64,000 nucleotides of DNA from Kluyvera ascorbata_C (GCF_044197065.1 NZ_JBIQOI010000006.1:1-64000); one strand, 5' to 3'. Shown: positions 24,346 through 33,380, numbered from the stretch's first letter. The notes: generated by a model not told the origin, from the sequence alone. Numbers and translations are program-made.

Positions 24346-25716
24346 ATGGCTTACCAGACAGTTAATCCTGCCACTAACCAGCTTATCAAAGCGTACCCTT
24401 CCCATTCCGACGCAGACGTTGAAGCGGCGCTGAAAGCGGCCGATGCGCTTTATCATTCCGACTGGGCAAAAGGGGATATCGACCAACGTCTGCCGGTGCT
24501 GCATAAACTGGCTGATTTGATTGATGCCCGCGCTGAGGAGCTGGCCAAAATTGCCAGCCAGGAGATGGGTAAACTGATTGCCCAAAGCCGCGGCGAAGTG
24601 AAGCTGTGCGCGCAAATCGCCCGCTACTATGCCGACAACGCGAAGCAGTTTCTTGCGCCGGTGAAGTACAAATCTGAGCTGGGCGAGGCGTGGGTCGAAC
24701 ATCACCCCATCGGCGTGTTGATGGCCGTTGAGCCGTGGAATTTCCCTTATTACCAGCTGATGCGCGTGCTGGCGCCGAACCTGGCGGCGGGTAACCCGGT
24801 GCTGGCGAAGCACGCCAGCATTGTGCCGCACTGCGCGGAGGTCTTTGCGCACCTGGTACGTGAAGCGGGCGCGCCGGAAGGGGCGTGGGCGAACCTGTAT
24901 ATCTCTCAGGATCAAGTGGCGAATATTATCGCCGACGACCGGGTGCAGGGCGCGGCGCTGACCGGCTCCGAAAAAGCGGGGAGCGTGGTCGCGGCGCAGG
25001 CGGCGAAGCACATCAAGAAATCGACCCTTGAACTGGGCGGTAACGACGTTTTCGTGGTGCTGGATGATGCCAACCTCGATAAAGCGGTGAAAATTGGCGT
25101 GAATGCCCGTTTGAACAACGCCGGGCAGGTCTGTACCGCGGCAAAACGTTTTGTGCTGCATGAGAAAATTGCCGACGCCTTCCTGAGTAAATTTACCGAA
25201 GCTTTTAAGCAGGCAAAAATCGGCGACCCGCTGGATGAAAGCACCACGCTGGGACCATTGTCATCAAAAGACGCGCTGGAGACGCTGACCAAACAGGTCA
25301 ACGACGCGGTGAAAAACGGCGCGAAGCTGCATCTTGGCGGCAAGCCGGTGCAGCGTGACGGCAGTTTCTTCGAGCCCACTATCCTGACCCATATTTCCCG
25401 CGATAACCCGGCGTATTTCGAAGAGTTTTTCGGCCCGGTCGCGCAGATTTATGTCGTTAAAAACGATGATGAAGCGGTCGCCCTCGCCAATGATTCCCAC
25501 TACGGCCTGGGCGGTGCGGTCTTTAGCCAGGATATTGAGCGGGCGAAGAAAATGGCGTCGCGCATTGAGACCGGGATGGTGTACATCAACTGGCTCACCG
25601 ATACCGCGGCTGAACTGCCGTTTGGCGGCGTTAAGCGTTCCGGCTACGGCCGCGAGCTGTCAGATCTGGGGATTAAAGAGTTTGTGAACCAGAAGCTGGT
25701 GGTGGTTCGTCGGTAA
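24346..25716 (+). CDS. NAD(P)-dependent aldehyde dehydrogenase, succinate-semialdehyde type
   Basis: ALDH superfamily protein of 456 residues. It shows the NAD-binding VEPWNFPYYQLMR segment, the catalytic Glu in STLELGGNDVFVV, the catalytic Cys in NNAGQVCTAAKRF (about 263), and the C-terminal PFGGVKRSGYGRE. Similarity is to the Sad/YneI group that oxidises succinate semialdehyde to succinate. Two adjacent ATGs (24343, 24346) are possible; AGGAG at 24334-24338 favours the second. It stands alone, ended by a strong terminator. No transaminase or GABA gene is linked, so the in vivo aldehyde is uncertain. Confidence 0.87.
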   Translation: MAYQTVNPATNQLIKAYPSHSDADVEAALKAADALYHSDWAKGDIDQRLPVLHKLADLIDARAEELAKIASQEMGKLIAQSRGEVKLCAQIARYYADNAKQFLAPVKYKSELGEAWVEHHPIGVLMAVEPWNFPYYQLMRVLAPNLAAGNPVLAKHASIVPHCAEVFAHLVREAGAPEGAWANLYISQDQVANIIADDRVQGAALTGSEKAGSVVAAQAAKHIKKSTLELGGNDVFVVLDDANLDKAVKIGVNARLNNAGQVCTAAKRFVLHEKIADAFLSKFTEAFKQAKIGDPLDESTTLGPLSSKDALETLTKQVNDAVKNGAKLHLGGKPVQRDGSFFEPTILTHISRDNPAYFEEFFGPVAQIYVVKNDDEAVALANDSHYGLGGAVFSQDIERAKKMASRIETGMVYINWLTDTAAELPFGGVKRSGYGRELSDLGIKEFVNQKLVVVRR

Positions 25717-25728
25717 CGGCTCCCATAA

Positions 25729-25757
25729 AAAAAACCTGCCGGTCAGGCAGGTTTTTT
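25729..25757. terminator. Bidirectional terminator between the ALDH gene and yfaZ
   Basis: A-rich and T-rich flanks around a GC stem (aaaaaacctgcc / ggcaggtttttt, 5-base loop) give a 12-bp hairpin that can end transcription from both sides; the two genes converge here. Confidence 0.93.
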
Positions 25758-25785
25758 GTCGGTATAGCGCGCGTTTTCGGTTTTA

Positions 25786-26331
25786 TTAGAAAGTCACGCC
25801 GCCGCCCACGTAGGCGCCGTCAATCAGCGTGTGGCCTGGGCGACCGTCTTTACCGTCAACGCTCACGTGGCGGTAGCCCACTTTCAGCGTTACCGGTTTG
25901 ATAGGGGTCCAGCTCACGCCGCCGTTGGCTTCAACGTAGTTTTTCACGCTGTTGTTCAGCCCTTCTGGTGCGACATAGCCTTCACCAAATACGTTAATGC
26001 TGTCGGTCAGCGCCACGTTCACGCCGCCACCGATAGGGAAGGCCACGCCGTTATCGCCTTTTTTCGGCCCGAGGTAGATGGCTTTCGCGCCAGCGTTCAG
26101 CATGACCGGGCCCACTTCAAAGTTATAACCCGCGCCTACGCCGCCGGTCTGCGTACCGTCATCGGTATTTTTCAGCCAGTTGCTTTCCGCATACAGGCCG
26201 GAAGAGGATTTGCCCATTTCCAGATTAAGGTTGGTGAAGTTCTTACCTTGCTCAATGCTGCCGCCCATCGCCAGTGCGGAACCGGATACAGCGGTCAGAG
26301 CGGAAAGGAGCAGGATATTAAGCTTTTTCAT
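25786..26331 (-). CDS. yfaZ: YfaZ-family outer-membrane protein
   Basis: Protein of 181 residues with a clear signal peptide (MKKLNILLLSALTAVSGSALA), amphipathic beta-strand pattern and a terminal Phe (GGGVTF) as recognised by the BAM machinery. Segments match E. coli YfaZ. Probably an eight-stranded outer-membrane barrel of unknown role. It is not at its E. coli position (beside glpC), so it has been moved or this is a paralogue. Confidence 0.85.
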   Translation of the reverse strand: MKKLNILLLSALTAVSGSALAMGGSIEQGKNFTNLNLEMGKSSSGLYAESNWLKNTDDGTQTGGVGAGYNFEVGPVMLNAGAKAIYLGPKKGDNGVAFPIGGGVNVALTDSINVFGEGYVAPEGLNNSVKNYVEANGGVSWTPIKPVTLKVGYRHVSVDGKDGRPGHTLIDGAYVGGGVTF

Positions 26332-26689
26332 GGTGTATTCCTCGTCATCAAATTAATCTGAGGACACCTTAACAACTGGATTTTACTTCTGCAAATGTGA
26401 CTCATGTCGATTTTTAATACTGCTTTTGTAATCGTTGTGATGCCTTTTTGTTACTTGGGTGTTTGTTTTTGCCGGCGTCAAATATTAGCCTTTTACTGTT
26501 TAGCGTCCGTTTAGTTTTTGGCTAAACAGACCTTGAACAGAGCGGGGGATATTGGTTGGCAGTGAATTAATTGTCTTTCTAATAATTTCCAAAAACGCTC
26601 CAATTGTCATGAATGAAAATGGAAATTTACATTTCTACGCATTTAATTACCCCTCCTGGCGGAGGGCGAGCGTGATTTAAGCTGTTGCG
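26332..26689. other. Intergenic region upstream of yfaZ with an inverted repeat
   Basis: No gene is seen. The stretch is AT-rich and should carry the yfaZ promoter. It holds a 9-bp perfect inverted repeat, CTGTTTAGC (26496-26504) and GCTAAACAG (26521-26529), with a 16-bp spacer that itself contains another GTTTAG. This looks like a regulator site rather than a terminator, since no T run follows. Confidence 0.45.
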
Positions 26690-26765
26690 TAGCCCGGCCA
26701 AGCGAAGCGCCGCCGGGATTTGCGCCGAGCCGTTCCCGGCGGCTCTTCGCTTGGCCGGGCTACGG
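26690..26765. repeat. Inverted REP pair after yjiA
   Basis: Two near-perfect copies of tagcccggccaagcgaagcgccg in opposite orientation enclose about 20 bp. They lie 2 bp from the yjiA stop and may protect or end its transcript. Confidence 0.85.
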
Positions 26766-26766
26766 G

Positions 26767-27720
26767 TTATTTTTTCAATCCTGCGAAAGCGCTGCGGATT
26801 TCTTCTTCCGGTAGCTGAATGCCAATAAACACCAGCGTACTGTGCGGCGCTTCATCGCCCCACGGTCTGTCCCAGTCGGCGCTGTAGAGGCGCTGCACGC
26901 CCTGGAACAGCAGGCGATTCGGTTCGCCGTCAATCCACAGCATGCCTTTGTAGCGCAGCAGCTTGTCGGCGAAGTCCAGCAGCAGGTTTTCCATCACGCG
27001 GGAAACGTCGCTGATATCCACCGGGTAGTCCAGTTCGACCACGATAGACGACACGTCGTTTTGCTGGTCGGCCATAAAGTGGAAGCGCGGCTTCGAGGTG
27101 ACGTTCTCTTCCAGCATAAAGCCGTTGGTGTTGAACAGCAGGCCCAGGTCGATATCACCGTGGGTGACGGTGTAAATCGGCGCGCGGGCGTTGATGCGGG
27201 CCAGGCGCTCGCGTAGCTTCTCGGCTTCACCGGCGACGTCGGTTTTGGTCAGCAGAATGCGGTCGGCGTAGCCCACCTGCGACTGGGCGATGGTGAACTG
27301 GTTCATCTGTTCGTTGGCGTGCACCGCGTCAACCAGCGCAATCACGCCGTCCAACAGGTAGCGCTCGCACAGTACCTCGTGGGAGAAAAAGGTCTGAATG
27401 ATCGGGCCGGGGTCGGCCATGCCGGTGCACTCAATGACCAGACGGTCGAAGCTGATGTTGCCCTGGTCGAGGTTATCGAGCAGGTCTAACAGCGCGTCTT
27501 CCAGCTCGTTCGAGCGGGTGCAGCAAATGCAGCCATTGGTCAGGGTTTTGATCTGGGTGGCGCGGTCGCCAATCAGCTGATCGTCGACGGAGACTTCGCC
27601 GAACTCGTTTTCAATCACGGCAATTTTGAAGCCGTGCTGTTCGTTGAGGATGTGGCGCAGCAGGGTGGTTTTGCCCGCGCCGAGGAAACCGGTAAGTAGG
27701 GTAACTGCAATCGGTGCCAT
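26767..27720 (-). CDS. yjiA: YjiA, COG0523 G3E GTPase / metallochaperone
   Basis: Protein of 317 residues. Walker A is GFLGAGKTT (10-18), the metal-binding CxCC motif is in TNGCICCTRSNE, the base-recognition motif is LLTKTDVAGE, and a C-terminal CobW_C domain follows. E. coli YjiA binds zinc or cobalt and GTP. Start at ATG 27720 matches the family N-terminus; a longer frame reads into yjiX. Last gene of the btsT-yjiX-yjiA operon. Confidence 0.94.
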   Translation of the reverse strand: MAPIAVTLLTGFLGAGKTTLLRHILNEQHGFKIAVIENEFGEVSVDDQLIGDRATQIKTLTNGCICCTRSNELEDALLDLLDNLDQGNISFDRLVIECTGMADPGPIIQTFFSHEVLCERYLLDGVIALVDAVHANEQMNQFTIAQSQVGYADRILLTKTDVAGEAEKLRERLARINARAPIYTVTHGDIDLGLLFNTNGFMLEENVTSKPRFHFMADQQNDVSSIVVELDYPVDISDVSRVMENLLLDFADKLLRYKGMLWIDGEPNRLLFQGVQRLYSADWDRPWGDEAPHSTLVFIGIQLPEEEIRSAFAGLKK

Positions 27721-27730
27721 GATGTCTCCT

Positions 27731-27934
27731 TTAACAGCAGCGCATGCCGCCTTTTCCATCGCCGCCGTAGCGTGCCTGTTGGCGCTCGCGGAAGAACGCT
27801 TCGTAGGTCATGTACGGTTTATCCGGATGGTTGGTCTGCATATGTTCGACGTAGTTGTCGTAATCCGGAATGCCAATCAGCATTTTTGCCGCCTGACCGA
27901 GATATTTTTTTGCCTGACCTAAGTTACCAAACAT
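27731..27934 (-). CDS. yjiX: YjiX (YbdD-like small protein)
   Basis: Protein of 67 residues, MFGNLGQAKKYLGQAAKMLIGIPDY start and the typical PDKPYMTYEAFFRERQQARYGG core, ending in a Cys pair. The YbdD/YjiX family always sits behind CstA-type transporters, as here. Function unknown; probably an accessory of the transporter. Confidence 0.93.
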   Translation of the reverse strand: MFGNLGQAKKYLGQAAKMLIGIPDYDNYVEHMQTNHPDKPYMTYEAFFRERQQARYGGDGKGGMRCC

Positions 27935-27958
27935 TGTCTCATCCCGATAATAGATAAA

Positions 27959-28037
27959 GCCGGATGGCGGCTAGCGCCTTATCCGGCCTACGAGAGCTGA
28001 ACGTGTAGGCCGGATAAGCGCAGCGCCATCCGGCATC
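27959..28037. repeat. REP pair between btsT and yjiX
   Basis: gccggatggcgg...cgccttatccggcctac and gtaggccggataagcg...cgccatccggc in opposite orientation inside the operon, where such elements can adjust relative transcript levels. Confidence 0.85.
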
Positions 28038-28041
28038 AGGT

Positions 28042-30192
28042 TTAGTGGTGCGAAGAGGTCTTCACGCCGCCTTCCGGTACCGGCACGTACGGTGTTTCTT
28101 TGTCGGTACGTTTATCGCTATTGCGCACCTGCATCCAGGTTTTGAAACCGTAGAAGATGATGCTGTACACCACCACCAGGAACAGGATACTCAGGCCTGC
28201 GTTGGTGTAGTTGTTGATAACGATGTGGTTCATGTTGGCAATCTGCTGGGCAGTCAGTTCGCCACCGGCAGCAATCTTCTCTTTGTACTGGTTAGCCATG
28301 TAGAAGAAGCCTTCCATCTGCGGGTTGGTGCTGAACAGTTTCAGGCCCAGCGCCCAGGTGGTGCAGATAAGCAGCCAGACAGCCGGGATGGTGGTCACCC
28401 AGATGTACTTGGTGCGCTTCATCTTAATCAGGATAACCGTACCCAGTACCAGTGCCACGGCGGCCAGCATCTGGTTAGAGATACCGAACAGCGGCCACAG
28501 GCTCTTCACGCCGCCCAGTGGGTCGACCACACCTTGATACAGCAGGTAACCCCACAGGCCTACGCAGCCCGCCGTCGCAACCACGCCAGCCACCAGAGAG
28601 TCGGTTTTCTTCAGGAACGGCACGAAGTTACCGAGCAAATCCTGCAGCATAAAGCGGCCCGCACGGGTACCGGCGTCCAGCGCGGTGAGGATGAACAGCG
28701 CTTCAAACAGAATACCGAAGTGGTACCAGAAGCCCATATCGGCCATCGGCAGCACTTTGTGGAACACGTGCGCAATACCGACAGCCAGCGTTGGCGCGCC
28801 GCCTGCGCGGTTCAGTACCGACGGTTCGCCGATATCTTTCGCCGTTTGCAGGATCTGCTCAGGGGTGATGACGAAGCCCCAGGAGCTGACGGTCGCCGCC
28901 GCGTGGACGGTCACATCTTTCAGCTGTGCGGCAATCAGCGCCGCGTTCTCACCGCCCATCTCATGCAGGTTTGGCATGGTGATGCCAAGGCCCGCCGGAG
29001 GCGTGTTCATCGCGAAATAGAGGCCAGGTTCGATGATAGAGGCCGCAACCAGCGCCATAATCGCCACGAAGGACTCCATCAACATGGCGCCGTAACCAAT
29101 CAGACGCGCATCGTTTTCGTTCGCCAGCAGCTTCGGCGTGGTGCCGGAGGAGATCAGCGCGTGGAAGCCAGAAACCGCACCACAGGCGATGGTGATAAAC
29201 AGGAACGGGAACAGCGCGCCTTTCCACAGTGGGCCGGTGCCGTCGATGTACTGGGTCACCGCTGGCATTTTCAGATCCGGGTTGAGGATCACGATGCCGA
29301 GCGCCAGGCCAACGATAACGCCGATTTTCAGGAAGGTGGCGAGGTAGTCGCGCGGTGCCAGAATCAGCCATACCGGCAGCAGGGCAGAGATAAAGGCGTA
29401 GCCAATCAGCGCGAAGGTGATGGTGGTGTCTTTAAAGGTCAGCGCCGGGCCCCAGTACGGGTCGTGGGCAATCACGCCGCCGAAGTAGATAGAGGCAACC
29501 AGCAGCACGATACCTATCACCGACACTTCGCCGACGCGACCTGGACGGATAAAGCGCATGTAGATACCCATAAACAGCGCAATCGGCACGGTCGAGCAGA
29601 CGGTGAAGACGCCCCACGGGCTTTCTGCCAGGGCTTTCACCACGATCAGCGCCAGCACCGCCAGGATGATTATCATAATCAGGAAGCAGCCGAACAGGGC
29701 AATGGAGCCCGGCACGCGGCCCATCTCTTCTTTGACCATTTCACCCAGCGACGAACCGTTACGGCGCGTGGAGATAAACAGCACCATAAAGTCCTGCACC
29801 GCACCCGCGAGTACTACGCCCGCCAGCAGCCAGAGGGTACCCGGCAGGTAGCCCATCTGCGCGGCCAGTACCGGCCCTACCAGCGGGCCCGCACCGGCGA
29901 TAGCGGCGAAGTGGTGGCCGAACAGCACGTAGCGGTTGGTCGGCACGTAGTTCAGGCCATCGTTGTTAATGACCGCCGGCGTTGCGCGCGTGGGGTCGAG
30001 CTTCATCACCTTCTGGGCGATGTAGAGGCTGTAGTAGCGATACGCCACCAGATAAACAGAAACCGACGCGACGACGATCCACAGGGCACTGACGTGCTCA
30101 CCGCGGCGCAGGGCGACGACCGAGAGGCAAAATGCACCGATGATTCCGAGAATCACCCAGGGTATGTGCTTGAATAGCTTTTTCGTATCCAT
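28042..30192 (-). CDS. btsT: BtsT, pyruvate/H+ symporter (CstA family)
   Basis: Protein of 716 residues with about 18 hydrophobic segments; it matches E. coli BtsT (YjiY) in length and throughout (e.g. PTNRYVLFGHHFAAIAGAGPLVGPVLAAQMG and SSGTTPKLLANENDARLIGYGAM). BtsT takes up pyruvate with high affinity and is induced through the BtsSR two-component system. It heads btsT-yjiX-yjiA. A CRP site lies 214 bp upstream, nearer to the divergent reductase gene. A 710-codon open frame on the opposite strand is a by-product of codon bias. Confidence 0.95.
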   Translation of the reverse strand: MDTKKLFKHIPWVILGIIGAFCLSVVALRRGEHVSALWIVVASVSVYLVAYRYYSLYIAQKVMKLDPTRATPAVINNDGLNYVPTNRYVLFGHHFAAIAGAGPLVGPVLAAQMGYLPGTLWLLAGVVLAGAVQDFMVLFISTRRNGSSLGEMVKEEMGRVPGSIALFGCFLIMIIILAVLALIVVKALAESPWGVFTVCSTVPIALFMGIYMRFIRPGRVGEVSVIGIVLLVASIYFGGVIAHDPYWGPALTFKDTTITFALIGYAFISALLPVWLILAPRDYLATFLKIGVIVGLALGIVILNPDLKMPAVTQYIDGTGPLWKGALFPFLFITIACGAVSGFHALISSGTTPKLLANENDARLIGYGAMLMESFVAIMALVAASIIEPGLYFAMNTPPAGLGITMPNLHEMGGENAALIAAQLKDVTVHAAATVSSWGFVITPEQILQTAKDIGEPSVLNRAGGAPTLAVGIAHVFHKVLPMADMGFWYHFGILFEALFILTALDAGTRAGRFMLQDLLGNFVPFLKKTDSLVAGVVATAGCVGLWGYLLYQGVVDPLGGVKSLWPLFGISNQMLAAVALVLGTVILIKMKRTKYIWVTTIPAVWLLICTTWALGLKLFSTNPQMEGFFYMANQYKEKIAAGGELTAQQIANMNHIVINNYTNAGLSILFLVVVYSIIFYGFKTWMQVRNSDKRTDKETPYVPVPEGGVKTSSHH

Positions 30193-30405
30193 AGTAAAAC
30201 CTGGTTCTAATAGGATGAATAATCAGCCGAAGCTGCCGTTGTTTTGAGTTTGGGTTTGAGGAGGTATTGACCGTTATGCTGATGACAAGCTTGCCAGAGA
30301 TACGCGCGCGTAAAGTTGGGTAAATCGGTGAGCGGTTGAAAGCGATGGCTAAGCGGTCAGAAATGACGGCGAGTGGTTTCTTAAGCAGCGGGATAACGGC
30401 GAAAA

Positions 30406-30421
30406 TGTGATGTATATCACT
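30406..30421. promoter_or_regulatory. CRP site between btsT and the Ldh2-family gene
   Basis: TGTGATGTATATCACT fits TGTGA-N6-TCACA at nine of ten positions. Its centre is 77 bp before the plus-strand start, a workable activation distance; it may also serve btsT. Confidence 0.7.
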
Positions 30422-30490
30422 ATGTTAAGCTGATTAAATTTCTCGCATCCGTCTACCCTATACGCCAGCCCTACAATATGGAGAACAACA

Positions 30491-31501
30491 ATGACAACGA
30501 TCAACATCGCGCTCAAGGATGCCTACCAACTGGCTTTCGACGTCCTTATTTCAAACGGATTCTCGGCAGATCACGCCGATGCTATTGCCCGCAACGTCAC
30601 CGCGGGCGAGCGCGACGGCTGTGCCTCGCACGGCCTGTGGCGTCTGCTGGGGATTGTGGAAACGCTGCGCAAAGGCAAGGTGTCGCCGGATGCGGAACCG
30701 ACGGTCGTCGACCAGGCTCCTGCAATCGTAAAAGCGGATGCCAACGGGGCGTATTCACTTTGTGCCTATGAAAAGGCGCTGCCGCTGCTGATTGAAAAAG
30801 CCCGCCAGTGCGGGATTGCGGCCCTGGCGATTAACCGCTGTGTGCACTTCTCTGCGTTGTTTGCCGACGTGGAACCGCTGACCGACGTGGGGCTGGTGGG
30901 CTATGCCTGCACGCCAAGCCACGCGTGGGTGGCCCCTGCGGGCGGTACCCAGCCGCTGTTTGGCACTAACCCGATTGCCTTTGGCTGGCCGCGCGGTGAG
31001 AAGCCGCCGTTTATTTTCGATATGGCGACCAGCGCCGCAGCGCGCGGTGAAATTCAGCTGCATCAGCGGGCGGGTAAGGCGATTCCGCAAGGTTGGGGGA
31101 TTGATAGCGACGGCCAGCCGACCACCGACCCACAGGCGGTGCTGGACGGGGCGATGCTGACCTTCGGTGGCCATAAGGGCTCGGCGCTGGCGGCGATGGT
31201 GGAGCTGTTCGCCGGTCCGCTGATTGGCGATATGACCAGCGCCGAATCGCTGGCGTGGGATAACGGCGCGGGCGGCCTGCCGTACGGCGGTGAGCTGATT
31301 CTGGCACTCGATCCGCAACGTTTCCTGGGGAGTGAGGCCGAGGGGCATCTGGCGCGCGCCGAAACGCTGTTTAGCGGTATGCAGTCACAGGGCGCGCGAT
31401 TGCCGGGTGAGCGACGCTATCTGGCGCGTGAGCAAAGTGAGAAGCAGGGGCTGGCACTTTCACGTGACCTGTACGATGAGATTTGTGCGCTGCGCGGGTA
31501 A
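30491..31501 (+). CDS. Ldh2-family (malate/L-lactate/DpkA-type) NAD(P)H oxidoreductase
   Basis: Protein of 336 residues of the malate/L-lactate dehydrogenase 2 superfamily: N-terminal helical ADHADAIARNVTAGERDGCASHGLWRL, the His in INRCVHFSALF, and the cofactor/substrate region GGTQPLFGTNPIAFGWPR...FDMATSAAARGE. The closest known type is delta1-piperideine-2-carboxylate/pyrroline-2-carboxylate reductase (DpkA) of pseudomonads. A good ATATGGAGAACAACA site precedes the ATG. E. coli K-12 has no gene at this place between btsT and tsr. The substrate is not proven; a 2-oxo or cyclic imino acid is likely. Confidence 0.87.
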   Translation: MTTINIALKDAYQLAFDVLISNGFSADHADAIARNVTAGERDGCASHGLWRLLGIVETLRKGKVSPDAEPTVVDQAPAIVKADANGAYSLCAYEKALPLLIEKARQCGIAALAINRCVHFSALFADVEPLTDVGLVGYACTPSHAWVAPAGGTQPLFGTNPIAFGWPRGEKPPFIFDMATSAAARGEIQLHQRAGKAIPQGWGIDSDGQPTTDPQAVLDGAMLTFGGHKGSALAAMVELFAGPLIGDMTSAESLAWDNGAGGLPYGGELILALDPQRFLGSEAEGHLARAETLFSGMQSQGARLPGERRYLAREQSEKQGLALSRDLYDEICALRG

Positions 31502-31504
31502 TGT

Positions 31505-31592
31505 GCATCCCCGGCGGCGCTTCGCTTGGCCGGGCTACGGGATCTGTCAATTCGCACCCATCGGCTCCCTCTTCCCTCTGGGGAGAGGGAGC
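31505..31592. repeat. REP unit plus a second inverted repeat
   Basis: A cccggcggcgcttcgcttggccgggctac hairpin (31508-31538) is followed by gctccctct...agagggagc (31563-31592), a different dispersed-type hairpin. Both lie between the reductase gene and the tsr promoter. Confidence 0.7.
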
Positions 31593-31649
31593 ACATCGCA
31601 CTCTGATGCAAAATCGTGCCACTACCCGTATTAATAGTCACAATTTCTA

Positions 31650-31676
31650 TAAAGTTTTTCTTTTCCACGCCGAAAA
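31650..31676 (+). promoter_or_regulatory. Sigma-28 (FliA) promoter of tsr
   Basis: TAAAGTTT, an 11-bp spacer and GCCGAAAA match the flagellar consensus TAAAGTTT-N11-GCCGATAA with one mismatch, about 30 bp before the tsr start. Confidence 0.92.
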
Positions 31677-31705
31677 CTCGTTATTCGTCCGGAGGAAAGA
31701 GAAAC

Positions 31706-33373
31706 ATGTTAAAACGTATAAAAATCGTCACCAGCCTTGTGCTGGTTTTGGTGTTGTTTGGCCTGTTACAGCTGGCATCAGGGGGCCTGTTCTTTAACTC
31801 TTTAAAGCACGACAAAGAGAACTTCACCATTTTGCAAACCGTCCGTCAGCAGCAGTCAGGGCTGAATGAGAGCTGGGTGGCTTTGCTGCAAACCCGTAAC
31901 ACCCTGAACCGTGCGGGGATCCGTTACATGATGGATCAAAACAATATCGGCAGCGGCGCTACCGTCGCGGAGCTGATGCAGATTGCCACTAAATCGCTGT
32001 CGCAAGCGGAGAAAAGCTGGGCTGGGTACGAAGCGATGCCGCGCGATCCGCGTCAAAGCGAAGCGGCGGCGCTGGAAATTCAGCGTAACTACGATATCTA
32101 CCACGGCGCGCTGGCCGAGCTCATCAAGCTGCTGGGCGCAGGGAAAATCAACGACTTCTTCGACCAGCCGACCCAGGGCTATCAGGATGGCTTTGAGAAG
32201 GCTTACGTCAACTACCTGCAGCAGAACGACAGCCTGTACGATCTGGCGGTCAACGACAGCAATGCCTCTTACACTCAGGCCATGTGGATCCTGTTCAGCG
32301 TGATGATCGCCGTACTGGCAGTGATTATCTCGGTCTGGCTGGGCGTACGTAAAACGCTTATCGCGCCACTGAATCGTTTAATCGACAGCATTCGCCACAT
32401 TGCGGGCGGTGACCTCGTCAAACGCATTGACGTGGAAAGCGATAACGAAATGGGCGAGCTGGCGCATTCTCTGCGCCATATGCAGGGTGAGCTGGCACGT
32501 ACCGTGGGCGAAGTTCGTCAGGGTGCCGACGCTATTTACAGCGGCGCGAGCGAAATCGCTATGGGCAACAACGACCTCTCTTCACGCACCGAGCAGCAGG
32601 CGGCCTCTCTGGAGGAAACGGCGGCGAGTATGGAAGAGCTGACCGCGACCGTGAAGCAGAACGCCGAAAACGCCCGTCAGGCGAGCCATCTGGCGCTGAG
32701 CGCGTCGGAAACCGCGCAGAAGGGCGGTAAAGTGGTGGATAACGTGGTGCAGACCATGCGTGATATCACCGCCAGTTCGCAGAAAATCGCTGATATTATC
32801 AGCGTGATTGACGGCATTGCCTTCCAGACCAACATTCTGGCGCTGAACGCCGCGGTGGAAGCCGCACGTGCCGGTGAGCAGGGTCGCGGTTTCGCGGTGG
32901 TCGCGGGTGAAGTCCGTAACCTGGCGCAGCGCAGCGCCCAGGCGGCACGGGAAATTAAAAGCCTGATTGAAGACTCGGTAAACCGCGTCGACCTCGGTTC
33001 TACGCTGGTGGAAAGCGCGGGCGAGACCATGGATGAAATCGTTAACGCGGTAACCCGCGTGACCGACATTATGGGCGAAATCGCTTCCGCTTCGGATGAA
33101 CAGAGCCGCGGTATCGACCAGGTGGGTCTGGCCGTATCGGAAATGGATCGTGTGACCCAGCAGAACGCCTCGCTGGTCGAAGAGTCCGCCGCTGCCGCAG
33201 CCGCGCTGGAAGAGCAAGCCAGCCGACTGACCCAGGCGGTCGCTGTATTCCGTATCCAGCAAAGCCAGGCAACCGCCGCGCGCGAACCCGTCAGCGCGGT
33301 GAATGCACCGGCAGTGGGCAGCCTGCGTAAAGCCGCAGCGACCGACACCGGGGAAAACTGGGAAACCTTCTGA
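31706..33373 (+). CDS. tsr: Tsr, serine methyl-accepting chemotaxis protein
   Basis: Chemoreceptor of 555 residues (E. coli 551). Order: N-terminal membrane helix (about 8-30), periplasmic four-helix ligand domain with the serine-contact residues R64 and N68 in TRNTLNRAG, second membrane helix (about 190-212), HAMP, methylation helices, the invariant signalling tip (IDGIAFQTNILALNAAVEAARAGEQGRGFAVVAGEVR) and the C-terminal NWETF pentapeptide that tethers CheR/CheB. The start at 31706 is preceded by GGAGGAA; the longer frame would include the sigma-28 promoter. Co-expressed with the flagellar regulon. Confidence 0.97.
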   Translation: MLKRIKIVTSLVLVLVLFGLLQLASGGLFFNSLKHDKENFTILQTVRQQQSGLNESWVALLQTRNTLNRAGIRYMMDQNNIGSGATVAELMQIATKSLSQAEKSWAGYEAMPRDPRQSEAAALEIQRNYDIYHGALAELIKLLGAGKINDFFDQPTQGYQDGFEKAYVNYLQQNDSLYDLAVNDSNASYTQAMWILFSVMIAVLAVIISVWLGVRKTLIAPLNRLIDSIRHIAGGDLVKRIDVESDNEMGELAHSLRHMQGELARTVGEVRQGADAIYSGASEIAMGNNDLSSRTEQQAASLEETAASMEELTATVKQNAENARQASHLALSASETAQKGGKVVDNVVQTMRDITASSQKIADIISVIDGIAFQTNILALNAAVEAARAGEQGRGFAVVAGEVRNLAQRSAQAAREIKSLIEDSVNRVDLGSTLVESAGETMDEIVNAVTRVTDIMGEIASASDEQSRGIDQVGLAVSEMDRVTQQNASLVEESAAAAAALEEQASRLTQAVAVFRIQQSQATAAREPVSAVNAPAVGSLRKAAATDTGENWETF

Positions 33374-33380
33374 TACCAAA

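Noticed and set aside
24310..25161. A 283-codon minus-strand frame opposite the aldehyde dehydrogenase gene
   Set aside because: Basic, low-complexity composition and complete overlap with a conserved enzyme gene on the other strand.
28045..30177. A 710-codon open reading frame on the plus strand opposite btsT
   Set aside because: It mirrors btsT almost exactly, is extremely rich in His, Arg and Gln, has no ribosome binding site and no recognisable domain. It is produced by the codon bias of btsT.
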